A stretch of DNA of 64,000 nt, from the NCBI GenBank assembly GCA_041917755.1, contig JAYRWY010000010.1, positions 47,345 to 111,344 of the forward strand, given 5' to 3'. The translations under genes were made by a program, and so were the position numbers. Under the pieces are notes generated by a model that was given only the letters and a program-made list of their open reading frames with translations, had not been told where the DNA came from and did no database searches. Within the stretch, counting starts at the first letter, position 1. Each line of letters begins with the position of its first letter. The DNA is from RGZA01 sp041917755. GTDB taxonomy: Bacteria; Pseudomonadota; Alphaproteobacteria; UBA9219; RGZA01. Shown piece after piece: positions 8,050 to 17,118 of this stretch.

Positions 8050-8871
8050 GTGGATAGTTTTAGCTTTTGGCTTGGCAAGATTTTATGGGCGGTATTTTCG
8101 CCTGCGCATCTCATTGTCATTTTATTTATCATCAGCTTTTTTCTGAAATCCAATGCCATTAAATCATTCCTTCGTGGACTGACGGCGTTATTTTTCCTGA
8201 TTGCCTTATTGTTCCCGATTGGTGATTGGGCGCTTTTACCACTTGAAACATGCAGCCCGGATCAGGGTATGCCCATGCGCGTCGATGGTGTGATGGTTCT
8301 TGGTGGCGCGGTAAACACCAATTTATCAAATGCCCGAAACGCGATTGCATTTAATGACTCTGCAGAGCGTGTATTCGCACTTTTGAAATTGCTAAAGCAG
8401 TATCCATCTGCACAATTTTTATATACGGGTGGTAGTGGTTCGCTGAAGCAAAATGGCTTGGGTGAGGCGGAATATGTGAAGCAATATCTGGATGAGATGG
8501 GTATGCACCCGCAAAGTATGATTTTCCAGAGCCAGACGCGTAATACTTATGAAGATGCATTGATGAATAAGGAAGTATTTGGCAAAACACCCAAGCAAAA
8601 CTGGCTTTTGGTGACCTCTGCCTTTCATATGCCACGAAGTTTTGGTTTACTGCAGAAAATGGGGCAAAAGAGCGAAACAGCCTTTTATCCCTATGTAGTG
8701 GATTATAAAACATCGGGTAAGTTCAAATTTGAAATGCGTATGGATTTGCCGCAAACCCTGTTAAAGCTTGATACCGCTGCACATGAATATGTGGGGCTGT
8801 TATTCAACTTGCTGCTTAAACGCAGCGATAGTTATCTTTCCTGCTCCGTTAAATCCCAATTATTACAGTAA
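8050..8871 (+). CDS. YdcF/ElyC-like DUF218 membrane protein
   Basis: 273 aa with a GTG start at 8050. Two N-terminal membrane segments (residues ~10-30 and ~38-58) are followed by a periplasmic DUF218 domain: VMVLGGAV, FLYTGGSG, the acidic GEAEYVKQYL block, TRNTYEDAL, and VTSAFHMPRS. E. coli ElyC, with the same layout, affects peptidoglycan assembly and undecaprenyl carrier use; the biochemical activity of the family is not settled. Its neighbours mltB, rlpA and the carboxypeptidase point to envelope biogenesis. Confidence 0.85.
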   Translation: MDSFSFWLGKILWAVFSPAHLIVILFIISFFLKSNAIKSFLRGLTALFFLIALLFPIGDWALLPLETCSPDQGMPMRVDGVMVLGGAVNTNLSNARNAIAFNDSAERVFALLKLLKQYPSAQFLYTGGSGSLKQNGLGEAEYVKQYLDEMGMHPQSMIFQSQTRNTYEDALMNKEVFGKTPKQNWLLVTSAFHMPRSFGLLQKMGQKSETAFYPYVVDYKTSGKFKFEMRMDLPQTLLKLDTAAHEYVGLLFNLLLKRSDSYLSCSVKSQLLQ

Positions 8872-8882
8872 AGAAATATCTG

Positions 8883-9866
8883 ATGAAGCCTATGCGTTTT
8901 AAATCTATTGTTTGTGTTGTGCTGTTGGCGGTGATGACCCTTGGGGCGTTTTCCGCGCGTGCAGAAGAATTTAGCCTATGGATTGATAAAACCATCAAGG
9001 AAGCAATTGCGCACGGGGTTCGCCCGCAAACCGCATATAACGCTTTGTCGATTGTGAATTTTGATGAAAGCGTCATTGAAAAAGACCGTAAGCAACCTGA
9101 ATCCACGATTACGGCGGTTCAGTATTGGAAGCGCATTGTTACCACCCAGCGCATTGAACGCGCCAAAAGTTTCTATAACGCCAATCGTGTAATGCTTAAT
9201 CAAGTGGCGGATACCTATAGCGTGCCGGCACGCTATATTGTTGCGTTACTGAGCGTTGAAAGCCAGTTTGGTGAAGTGCAGGGTGATACGAATATTATTC
9301 AATCTCTTGCCTCGCTTGCCTTTGAAGGACGCCGCACCGAATTTTTCAAGGCAGAGTTATTCAACGCATTGAAAATTATTGATAAGGGGCATATCCGCCA
9401 GGAAGACATGACAGGGTCATGGGCGGGCGCAATGGGATGGTGCCAGTTTATGCCTTCCAGCTTTTTGAAATTCGGCGTGGATTTTGATGGCGATGGCCGG
9501 ATTGATATTTGGAATACGCCTGCGGATGCGGCGGCATCGGCTGCTAACTATTTACATCTTTCAGGTTGGAACCCCGATGAGTCATGGGGCCGCCAAGTGC
9601 GTTTGACGCGTCCTGTGCCTGAGGACTATCTGGGCCGTGAAGTAAAACGACCCATCAGTGAATGGACACAGATGGGTGTAAAGACCATGCAGGGTAAGGC
9701 TTTGCCCGATAAAAAGAATCTTGAGGCGTCATTGATTATGCCGGATGGGGCGGAAGGTTCGGCCTTTTTGGTGTACAACAATTTCAACGTAATTATGCAG
9801 TGGAACCGATCCACGTATTTTGCCACATCGATTGGGATGATTGCCGACAAACTGTCTGGTAAATAG
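8883..9866 (+). CDS. mltB: Lytic murein transglycosylase B
   Basis: 327-aa MltB-family (GH103) enzyme that cleaves the MurNAc-GlcNAc bond with 1,6-anhydro product formation. Signal peptide: residues 1-28 (VLLAVMTLGAFSARA^E), with no lipobox cysteine, so a soluble periplasmic form is likely. The catalytic Glu126 sits in LLSVESQFGE. Further family blocks are GSWAGAMGWCQFMPSSF and FDGDGRIDIW. Starts 11 nt after the ydcF-like gene with an overlapping operon layout. Length is usual for MltB. Confidence 0.93.
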   Translation: MKPMRFKSIVCVVLLAVMTLGAFSARAEEFSLWIDKTIKEAIAHGVRPQTAYNALSIVNFDESVIEKDRKQPESTITAVQYWKRIVTTQRIERAKSFYNANRVMLNQVADTYSVPARYIVALLSVESQFGEVQGDTNIIQSLASLAFEGRRTEFFKAELFNALKIIDKGHIRQEDMTGSWAGAMGWCQFMPSSFLKFGVDFDGDGRIDIWNTPADAAASAANYLHLSGWNPDESWGRQVRLTRPVPEDYLGREVKRPISEWTQMGVKTMQGKALPDKKNLEASLIMPDGAEGSAFLVYNNFNVIMQWNRSTYFATSIGMIADKLSGK

Positions 9867-9973
9867 TTGAAATTGCCGCATTAAATTTCTTTACGTTTTG
9901 GTAACCGAATCTGGAAGACTGTGCAAAACCATCTCTTGCTATGGGTTGCAAGGACTGACCCAAAAGGATTTTC

Positions 9974-11113
9974 ATGTCATACAAACATTTCTCACGCATT
10001 GCGCTCGCGTTATTGTTGTTGGTAGCTGTTACATCATGCTCCGATACACGCGATTACGGAAAAGGCAGCGGCGCACCCGGCCAGTATAAAGTTGGCGAGC
10101 CATACGAAATCGACGGCATCCGCTATTACCCCAAAGAGGATTACCGTTATTCTGAAACGGGTATTGCATCATGGTATGGGCCTGGCTTTGAAGGTAAGCG
10201 CACCGCCAATGGTGAAACATTTGATCCGGGTGAATTAACCGCTGCGCATCGCACATTGCCTATGCCATCTTTGGTGCGTGTAACCAATCTGGATAACGGT
10301 AAATCTGTGGTGGTTCGCGTGAATGATCGCGGCCCATTTGCGAATAACCGTATTATCGATTTGTCACAACGTGCTGCTGAGCTGCTCGGTTTTGCTAACC
10401 TAGGCACGGCTAAGGTACGCGTTGATATTATGGCGATTGAAAGTAAGGCGATTGCGGATGCAGCCAAGAAGCGCGGTTATATTGCCCCGCCACGTGGCCA
10501 ATCAGGCGGCGAGACGAAACTGGCATCCAAGTCTGAATTCATTATGCCAAAGGCAGAAATGCAGGACGCAGAGGCCATTACGGAAACCGCCAAGGTTGAA
10601 ACCGTGGATGCTGTGCCATTGGAGCCTGTTAATTCTAGCGTAGAAAGCGCAGAGCTTTCAGCACCGGCCGTCCAGCAAGTGGAAGAAGCAAGCATTACCA
10701 ACCCCGGCAAGCCAGTGGTTGTTACCCAAGAAGCCCCCAAGGCCAAGACGCTGGGTACTATCAAACGTTCAACGGCTGCGCCGACCCCGCTCGTGCGTGA
10801 GCCAAAGCTGACCTCTATTCCTGGTCAAGTGGTGCAGGGCCGTTTTTATCCTGCCCCACAGGTTAAGCAGATGAAGGTCACCGGTAAGCAACGCATCTAT
10901 ATTCAGGCAGGTGCCTTTGCCCAAAAGGATAACGCCAACCGGATGAAGCAAAGCCTTTCGAAAATTGCAACTGCATCGGTTAGTGAAATTTCGGTGAAGG
11001 GTAAAAAACTTTTCCGTGTTCGCCTTGGACCACTAAAAGATGTGAAAGAAGCTGACCGAGTACTTGCCAAGGTATTGCCGCAGAGTGATAAGGCGCGTAT
11101 TACTGTAGAGTAA
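9974..11113 (+). CDS. rlpA: Septal-ring lytic transglycosylase RlpA (lipoprotein with SPOR domain)
   Basis: 379 aa. A lipoprotein signal ends at the VTSC lipobox with Cys22, so membrane anchoring is expected. The double-psi beta-barrel domain (residues ~60-150) has GIASWYGPGFEG, TANGETFDP, LTAAHRTLP and RVNDRGPF; the Asp in NDRGP corresponds to the catalytic Asp of Pseudomonas RlpA. A ~150-residue linker rich in Ala/Glu/Pro leads to a C-terminal SPOR domain (~305-379, IYIQAGAFAQKDNANRMKQ), which binds denuded glycan strands at division sites. It precedes the D,D-carboxypeptidase gene, the common rlpA-dac pairing. Confidence 0.94.
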   Translation: MSYKHFSRIALALLLLVAVTSCSDTRDYGKGSGAPGQYKVGEPYEIDGIRYYPKEDYRYSETGIASWYGPGFEGKRTANGETFDPGELTAAHRTLPMPSLVRVTNLDNGKSVVVRVNDRGPFANNRIIDLSQRAAELLGFANLGTAKVRVDIMAIESKAIADAAKKRGYIAPPRGQSGGETKLASKSEFIMPKAEMQDAEAITETAKVETVDAVPLEPVNSSVESAELSAPAVQQVEEASITNPGKPVVVTQEAPKAKTLGTIKRSTAAPTPLVREPKLTSIPGQVVQGRFYPAPQVKQMKVTGKQRIYIQAGAFAQKDNANRMKQSLSKIATASVSEISVKGKKLFRVRLGPLKDVKEADRVLAKVLPQSDKARITVE

Positions 11114-11138
11114 TTCATCACTCCTTGGAGTCTCTCTA

Positions 11139-12293
11139 ATGCGTTTTCTGACTGCGCTTCTACTCGCGCTATTGCCCACCTTTGCACATGCTGCTCCGGC
11201 ACCCACCGCCCCACAAATTGCGCCAGGTGATACGCTTGCCAAGCAGGCATATTTGATTGATGTAAATACCCAAACCGTATTGCTGGACAAAGGCGGCGAG
11301 ACCAAAATGCCGACCTCCAGCATGAGCAAGATGATGACCGTGTATATGGTTTTCGATGCGCTCAAGCAGAAAAAGATTTCATTAACCGATGATTTTACAG
11401 TTAGTGAAAAAGCGTGGCGCATGGAAGGTTCACGTTCCTTTATGCCGATTAATAGCAAAGTAAAAGTTGAAGACCTTATTCGCGGCGTGATTATTCAATC
11501 AGGTAATGATGCGGCATTGGTATTGGCTGAAGGTGTTTCAGGGTCTGAGAGCGCATTCATGGCGGCATGCAACGAAAAAGCGCAAGAGTTGGGCATGAAG
11601 AGCAGCCATTTTGCAAACCCAGCCGGTTTACCTGATCCGGAACATTATTCAACACCGCAGGATTTGGCGTTGTTGGCATGGCATCTGATATATGATTTTC
11701 CGGAGTATTACCATTATTTTGCCGAGAAGGAATTTACCTTTAACAACATCAAGCAGGGTAACCGCAACCCGCTGCTCTACCGCAATATCGGCGCAGACGG
11801 TTTGAAAACCGGCCATGCAGATGAAGCAGGATATGGCATTACGGCATCGGCGATACGTAATGGTCGCCGTTTGATTTTGGTGGTAAATGGGCTTGGCAAT
11901 ATGCAGGAACGCGCTGATGAATCTGCGCGTCTTATCAATTATGGTTTTGATGAATTTGCGCTGGTCAATTTAGCAAAGAAGGATGAACCGTTACGTAGTG
12001 TGAAGGTTGCCTTTGGTGAAGCCAAGACTGTGGCCATTGCCGTGACAAGCGATGTTGCAGCAACAGTAAAAAATGCAGAGCGCAGTAAAGTGAAAACCAA
12101 TATTGCCATGAATGAACCCGTTGAGGCACCAATCGCCAAGGGCACGGAAATTGGCAAATTCAATGTATTTGTGGGTGATAAGAAGCTTGCTGAATATCCC
12201 GTTGTGGCTGCCGAAGATGTCGCTAAACTTGGGTTCTTCCCGCTAATGTGGGCTAAACTACGCTTTATGCTAACTGGTAAATATGACGAATAA
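11139..12293 (+). CDS. dacC: D-alanyl-D-alanine carboxypeptidase (PBP5/6 type)
   Basis: 384-aa low-molecular-mass penicillin-binding protein that trims the terminal D-Ala from pentapeptide stems. Signal peptide ends near AHAAP (residue ~19). The active-site triads are clear: SxxK as Ser61-Met-Ser-Lys64, SGN at 121-123, and KTG at 223-225. The C-terminal ~100 residues form the PBP5-like second domain and an amphipathic end (FFPLMWAKLRFMLTG). The stop overlaps the tmk start by 11 nt, so it is translationally coupled. The symbol among dacA/C/D/F is uncertain. Confidence 0.92.
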   Translation: MRFLTALLLALLPTFAHAAPAPTAPQIAPGDTLAKQAYLIDVNTQTVLLDKGGETKMPTSSMSKMMTVYMVFDALKQKKISLTDDFTVSEKAWRMEGSRSFMPINSKVKVEDLIRGVIIQSGNDAALVLAEGVSGSESAFMAACNEKAQELGMKSSHFANPAGLPDPEHYSTPQDLALLAWHLIYDFPEYYHYFAEKEFTFNNIKQGNRNPLLYRNIGADGLKTGHADEAGYGITASAIRNGRRLILVVNGLGNMQERADESARLINYGFDEFALVNLAKKDEPLRSVKVAFGEAKTVAIAVTSDVAATVKNAERSKVKTNIAMNEPVEAPIAKGTEIGKFNVFVGDKKLAEYPVVAAEDVAKLGFFPLMWAKLRFMLTGKYDE

Positions 12294-12900
12294 TCGCGGT
12301 GTTTTTATAACATTGGAAGGCGGGGAAGGCGCAGGTAAAACCACGCAAATCGCCCGCCTGAAATCGCGGTTGGAGAGTAAGGGAAAGACAGTTATCACGA
12401 CACGTGAGCCCGGCGGCAGTGTTGGCGCAGAAGCCATTCGTAAATTGTTAGTTGAAGGTGATACGCATCGATGGGATGCGATGACCGAAGCGCTGTTATT
12501 ATTTGCTGCGCGCCGCGACCATGTTGAGAAAGTTATTTTGCCTGCCTTATCAAAAGGCGAATGGGTCATCAGCGACAGATTTTACGATAGCAGTTACGCC
12601 TATCAAGGATATGGGCAGGGGTTGGAGCTGACTAAACTTGATGAGCTACGCAAGCTTTCGATTGGTGACATGAAGCCGGATGTGACCTTCATTCTTGATC
12701 TACAGGTTGAGGTAGGTTTGAAACGTGCAGCGGTTGAACAGCGTTACGAACGGATGGGAATCCCCTTTCATGAAAAACTGCGTGCGGGGTTTCTGAGCAT
12801 TGCCAAAGCCGAGCCAGCCCGCGTTAAAGTGATAGATGCCAGCCAGAGCGTAGAAGGCGTAGAAAACGCCATTTATCAACATATTAGCCCATTTATTTAG
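12283..12900 (+). CDS. tmk: Thymidylate kinase
   Basis: 205-aa dTMP kinase, making dTDP for DNA synthesis. P-loop GGEGAGKT at residues 13-20; DR-Y motif in DRFYDSSYAYQGYGQGL (residues ~97-113), where the LID arrangement is of the E. coli-like class. Length is standard. It overlaps the carboxypeptidase gene and precedes holB, the usual alphaproteobacterial dac-tmk-holB-metG-tatD arrangement. Confidence 0.96.
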   Translation: MTNNRGVFITLEGGEGAGKTTQIARLKSRLESKGKTVITTREPGGSVGAEAIRKLLVEGDTHRWDAMTEALLLFAARRDHVEKVILPALSKGEWVISDRFYDSSYAYQGYGQGLELTKLDELRKLSIGDMKPDVTFILDLQVEVGLKRAAVEQRYERMGIPFHEKLRAGFLSIAKAEPARVKVIDASQSVEGVENAIYQHISPFI

Positions 12901-12957
12901 CACATTAGTTTATGGGCCTGTTATTGTGTTGTAGGCAAAGCATGCTAATCTCTTGGC

Positions 12958-13989
12958 ATGACGACACACCCACGCCAACAGCATGATTTTATTGGCCATG
13001 ACGCTGCTGAACAACAAATTGTTCAGGCGATGGCGGGTGGCCGTTTGCCGCATGCGTGGTTGATTACAGGCGCGGAGGGTGTTGGTAAAGCGACGCTGGC
13101 TTATCGCTTTGCACGCGCGATTTTAGCAAATAAAAAAAACGCAAAGGATTTGTCAGTAGATGCTGATGCGTCGGCAGCAAAGTTGATTGCAGCATCATCG
13201 CATCCAGATTTATTGGTATTGGAACGCCCGTTTGATGAAAAGAAAGGGCGGTATTTGCAAACCATTCCAGTTGATGATGTCCGGAAAATTGCTCCGTTCT
13301 TGCGCCTGACTGCAAGTCAGGGCAGTGCGCGCGTGGTGATAGTGGATGGAGCAGGGACATTGGGCCGTGCCGGACAAAACGCGATTTTGAAAATTCTGGA
13401 AGAACCGCCCGAAAACGCCATTATTTTGCTTACCGCAGAAAGCGCGGCGGTATTATTGCCCACTATTCGTTCACGTTGCCGTGTATTAAAACTTGAACGG
13501 CTAAGTGAGCAGCATTTGAAAACAATCGCGGCGAAGCACGATATTACCGAAAATCTGGATTTCATTTTGGGCCTTGCCGATGGCAGTGCTTCACGGTTAT
13601 TTCGTTATAGCGCCTGTGAAGCGGATGTGTTGTACCAAAACTGGTGTGATTTTTTACGCCAGCCCACCAGCCCGCTGATGCGGATGAAATTGGCGGAGAG
13701 CTGGTCTGGCCGAAATAATGATGATGTGTTTTATACCGCGCAGGAGATGATTTTTGCATGGCTGCAACGCCTTATTGCTGCCAAGGCACGTGGAACATTA
13801 CCGCAGCCATTATTGCCGCCGGAAATTGCCATGTTGCAGGGGGTATATGCGCCATTGTCGCTTGAGCGGTTGTTGCAATTATGGGAAGACTTGCGGGCGG
13901 ATGCCAGCAATGCCGATCACCATAATCTTGACCACAAAATAGTATTACTCAGTATGTTTGATAAAACAGCTAATGTTCTGGCTGCGTAG
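12958..13989 (+). CDS. holB: DNA polymerase III delta' subunit
   Basis: 343-aa clamp-loader subunit. The N-terminal region FIGHDAAEQQI is typical of the alphaproteobacterial form; the P-loop-like GAEGVGKAT (residues ~39-47) is followed by the AAA+ core. AILKILEEPPENAIILLT and the SRC motif in IRSRCRVL (residue ~175) are present. The zinc cysteines of the E. coli protein are not evident. Acts with gamma/tau and delta to load the beta clamp. The 57-nt gap after tmk is followed by metG 14 nt downstream. Confidence 0.93.
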   Translation: MTTHPRQQHDFIGHDAAEQQIVQAMAGGRLPHAWLITGAEGVGKATLAYRFARAILANKKNAKDLSVDADASAAKLIAASSHPDLLVLERPFDEKKGRYLQTIPVDDVRKIAPFLRLTASQGSARVVIVDGAGTLGRAGQNAILKILEEPPENAIILLTAESAAVLLPTIRSRCRVLKLERLSEQHLKTIAAKHDITENLDFILGLADGSASRLFRYSACEADVLYQNWCDFLRQPTSPLMRMKLAESWSGRNNDDVFYTAQEMIFAWLQRLIAAKARGTLPQPLLPPEIAMLQGVYAPLSLERLLQLWEDLRADASNADHHNLDHKIVLLSMFDKTANVLAA

Positions 13990-14003
13990 ATTTAGGAAGT
14001 GTA

Positions 14004-15551
14004 ATGACCAATAAACGTTTTACCATCACCACCCCGATTTATTACGTGAATGATAGCCCTCATATTGGCCATGCCTATACCTCGCTGGCATGTGATGTGC
14101 TGGCGCGGTTTAAGCGCATGGATGGCTTTGATGTGCATTTTTTGACCGGCACGGATGAGCATGGACAGAAAGTTGCAAAATCTGCTGAAGCTGCCGGCGT
14201 TGATCCACTGACATTCTGTGATCGTGTATCACAAAATTTCCGTGATTTGGGTACGGCCATGCAATACACCAATGATGATTTTATCCGCACCACTGAACCA
14301 CGCCATATCAAGGCATGTCAGGCATTATGGGCGGAGTTGATAAAGCGCGGCGAAATTTATCTGGATAAATATGCAGGTTGGTATGCAGTGCGCGATGAAG
14401 CGTTTTATGCAGCCGATGAATTAAAAGACGGCCCTAATGGCAAAAAAATTGCCCCATCCGGTGCAGAGTGCGAATGGGTGGAGGAGCCAAGCTATTTCTT
14501 CCGTCTATCGGCATGGCAAGACAAGTTGTTGGCGTTTTATGAAGCGCACCCGGATTTTATTTTGCCAAGCAGCCGTCGCAACGAAGTGATTAGTTTCGTG
14601 AAGGGTGGGCTGCGCGACTTATCGGTTTCACGTACCACCTTTACATGGGGTATTTCAGTGCCCGGTGATGAAAAGCACATCATGTATGTATGGCTGGATG
14701 CGTTGACCAATTATATTACTGCGCTGGGTTATCCCGATACCAATGCGCCGCTGTATAAAAAATTCTGGCCAGCGGATGTGCATATGGTGGGCAAAGATAT
14801 TTTGCGTTTCCATACTGTATATTGGCCTGCATTCCTGATGGCGGCAGGCTTAGAGCCTCCAAAGCGCGTATTTGCCCATGGTTGGTGGACGAATGAAGGA
14901 CAAAAAATTTCAAAATCAACTGGCAATGTCATTAATCCGCTTGAATTGATGCAAACCTATGGGCTTGATCAAACGCGTTACTTCCTGCTGCGTGAAGTGC
15001 CATTCGGCCAAGATGGAGATTATTCAAAAACCGCGATGATAAATCGCATCAATAGCGATTTATCGAATGACTTTGGAAATCTGGCGCAGCGTACATTATC
15101 GATGATTAATAAAAATTGCGGCGGCAAGGTGCCTGAACATGGTGCGTTTGCGCCGGCTGATACAACGTTATTGCAACGTGCCTATAACCTGTTGCCATTA
15201 TGCCGTGCGCATTTGGATGTGCAGGCGTTTAATAAGGCATTGGATGAAATCTGGGCGGTATCGGGTGAAGCCAACCGTTATGTGGATGAGCAAGGGCCAT
15301 GGACTTTAAAGAAGACCGACCCCGCACGTATGCAAACGGTACTTTATACCCTTGCGGAAACCGTTCGATGCATTGCGTTGATGGCACTGCCATTCATGCC
15401 AACATCAATGAACAAGATGCTAGATCAGCTATGCATCAGCGCAGACGCCCGTAAGTACGACGCACTGAATGCGCAGCATGCCCTTAAAGCAGGAACTGAA
15501 TTGCCGGCACCGCAAGGCATCTTCCCGCGCTATGTGGAGCCTGCGGCATGA
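14004..15551 (+). CDS. metG: Methionyl-tRNA synthetase
   Basis: 515-aa class I aminoacyl-tRNA synthetase. HIGH motif is HIGH at residues 20-23 and the KMSKS equivalent is KISKS near residue 300. The connective insertion (residues ~115-165) has no zinc-binding cysteine quartet, indicating the zinc-free subtype, and there is no C-terminal tRNA-binding appendix. Ends overlapping tatD by 4 nt (ATGA), so the two are translationally coupled. Confidence 0.97.
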   Translation: MTNKRFTITTPIYYVNDSPHIGHAYTSLACDVLARFKRMDGFDVHFLTGTDEHGQKVAKSAEAAGVDPLTFCDRVSQNFRDLGTAMQYTNDDFIRTTEPRHIKACQALWAELIKRGEIYLDKYAGWYAVRDEAFYAADELKDGPNGKKIAPSGAECEWVEEPSYFFRLSAWQDKLLAFYEAHPDFILPSSRRNEVISFVKGGLRDLSVSRTTFTWGISVPGDEKHIMYVWLDALTNYITALGYPDTNAPLYKKFWPADVHMVGKDILRFHTVYWPAFLMAAGLEPPKRVFAHGWWTNEGQKISKSTGNVINPLELMQTYGLDQTRYFLLREVPFGQDGDYSKTAMINRINSDLSNDFGNLAQRTLSMINKNCGGKVPEHGAFAPADTTLLQRAYNLLPLCRAHLDVQAFNKALDEIWAVSGEANRYVDEQGPWTLKKTDPARMQTVLYTLAETVRCIALMALPFMPTSMNKMLDQLCISADARKYDALNAQHALKAGTELPAPQGIFPRYVEPAA

Positions 15552-16339
15552 CGCTTTCACTTATTGATACACATTGCCATCTGGATTTTCCGGAGTTCAA
15601 GGAACAGCGTGACGCAGTTGTACAACGTGCACGTGATGCCGGTGTGAAGCGCATGATTACGATTTGCACCCACGCCACCCGGTTTGATGGTGTGAAGGAT
15701 GTCGCCAATACGTATGATGATGTTTATTGCAGCCTGGGCGTGCACCCGCACCATAGCGGTGAAGAAGGGGAGTTGGTGGAAACCAGCTGGCTGATTGAAC
15801 AAAGTAAATATGAAAAAGTAGTCGGCATTGGCGAAACCGGCCTTGATTATTATTACAACAACAGTCCCGTTGAATTGCAGAAAGAAAGTTTCCGCCGGCA
15901 TATCCAGGCATCGCTTGAAACAGATTTGCCCATTATTGTGCACACCCGCGATGCGGATGAAGATACTTACGAAATATTAAAGGCTGAAGGGAAGGGGAGG
16001 CTGCGCGGCCTGCTCCACTGCTTTAGCTCTGGTCGCAAGCTTGCCGAGCAGGCGGTTGAAATGGGTTTGTACTTATCGCTGTCGGGCATTGTGACATTTA
16101 AAAAATCACAAGAGCTACGCGATATTGTGAAAGACATTCCACTTGAAAACATTCTGGTTGAGACAGATGCGCCATTTTTAGCGCCAATGCCGCATCGTGG
16201 CCGCACCAATGAACCGGCTTATGTGGTGCATACGGCCGCTGTGGTTGCTGAAATCAAAGGTGTTAGCCTTGAAGAACTTGGTGTGATTACATCGGCCAAT
16301 GCGCTGCGCGTATTTGACAGGATGGTTATCCCGAGATGA
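15548..16339 (+). CDS. tatD: TatD-family metal-dependent hydrolase
   Basis: 263-aa TatD/YcfH-type protein. Metal ligands: DTHCHLD at residues 7-13, GETGLDYYY near 96, HTRDAD near 132, HCFSSG near 157 and TDAPFLAP near 206. Family members are Mg-dependent 3'-5' nucleases or D-aminoacyl-tRNA-like hydrolases; the physiological substrate is not certain. Coupled by 4-nt overlaps to metG upstream and to the metallo-hydrolase downstream. Confidence 0.94.
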   Translation: MTLSLIDTHCHLDFPEFKEQRDAVVQRARDAGVKRMITICTHATRFDGVKDVANTYDDVYCSLGVHPHHSGEEGELVETSWLIEQSKYEKVVGIGETGLDYYYNNSPVELQKESFRRHIQASLETDLPIIVHTRDADEDTYEILKAEGKGRLRGLLHCFSSGRKLAEQAVEMGLYLSLSGIVTFKKSQELRDIVKDIPLENILVETDAPFLAPMPHRGRTNEPAYVVHTAAVVAEIKGVSLEELGVITSANALRVFDRMVIPR

Positions 16340-17118
16340 GTGCGGGCTTGAAGATTACCGTTTTGGGCTGTGGCTCTTCGGGTGGTTTGCCGCTCATTGG
16401 CAATGATTGGGGAAAATGTGACCCCAGCAACCCAAAAAATCGCCGTACCCGCGCATCCATATTAGTGGAGCATGGCGATACAACTTTGCTTGTAGATACC
16501 AGCCCGGATTTGCGCGAGCAATTACTGCGCGAGAATGTGCAAAAGTTAACGGCGGTTTTGTATACCCATGCGCATGCCGACCATTGCCATGGCATTGATG
16601 ATTTGCGTTCCATGAATTGGCGCATGAAAGCACCGATTGATATTTATGGCGATGCGCCAACCATTGAAAAGCTGACGACGCGTTTTGATTACATCTTCAA
16701 TCATCGTGCCGAGGGTGATGCATATTATAAGCCATCATTGACGCCACATATTATTGGTGCGGGTGAAGTATTAAAATTTGGCGGCATCACTGTGGTGCCA
16801 TTTGAGCAAGATCACACGTATTTGAAAACCTTTGGCTACAGGTTTGGCAATTTTGCCTATACGACGGATGCCAAAACACTTGATGATGATGCCTTTAAGG
16901 CGTTGGAAGGCATTGAGGTGTGGGTGGTGGATTGCGTAAGCAAAAATCCGCATCCAACCCATTCGCATTTGCAGCAAACACTGGAGTGGATTGAAAAAGT
17001 TAAGCCAAAAAAGGCTTATTTAACGCATATGGGACAGGGGCTGGACTATGAAACTATTTGTGGGGAATTGCCAGAGCATGTTCGGCCTGCCTATGATGGT
17101 TTGAAGATAGAGTTATGA
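16336..17118 (+). CDS. PhnP-like metallo-beta-lactamase-fold hydrolase
   Basis: 260-aa MBL-fold protein. The zinc motif HxHxDH is His78, His80, Asp82, His83 in THAHADHCHG; the family-typical GCGSSGG turn is at residues 11-17, and later ligands are EQDHTYLKT, TTDAKTLDD and THMGQGLDYE. This subgroup, usually next to tatD, resembles PhnP (phosphoribosyl cyclic phosphate diesterase), but no phn genes are here, so the substrate is open. ATGA overlaps join it to both neighbours. Confidence 0.9.
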   Translation: MSAGLKITVLGCGSSGGLPLIGNDWGKCDPSNPKNRRTRASILVEHGDTTLLVDTSPDLREQLLRENVQKLTAVLYTHAHADHCHGIDDLRSMNWRMKAPIDIYGDAPTIEKLTTRFDYIFNHRAEGDAYYKPSLTPHIIGAGEVLKFGGITVVPFEQDHTYLKTFGYRFGNFAYTTDAKTLDDDAFKALEGIEVWVVDCVSKNPHPTHSHLQQTLEWIEKVKPKKAYLTHMGQGLDYETICGELPEHVRPAYDGLKIEL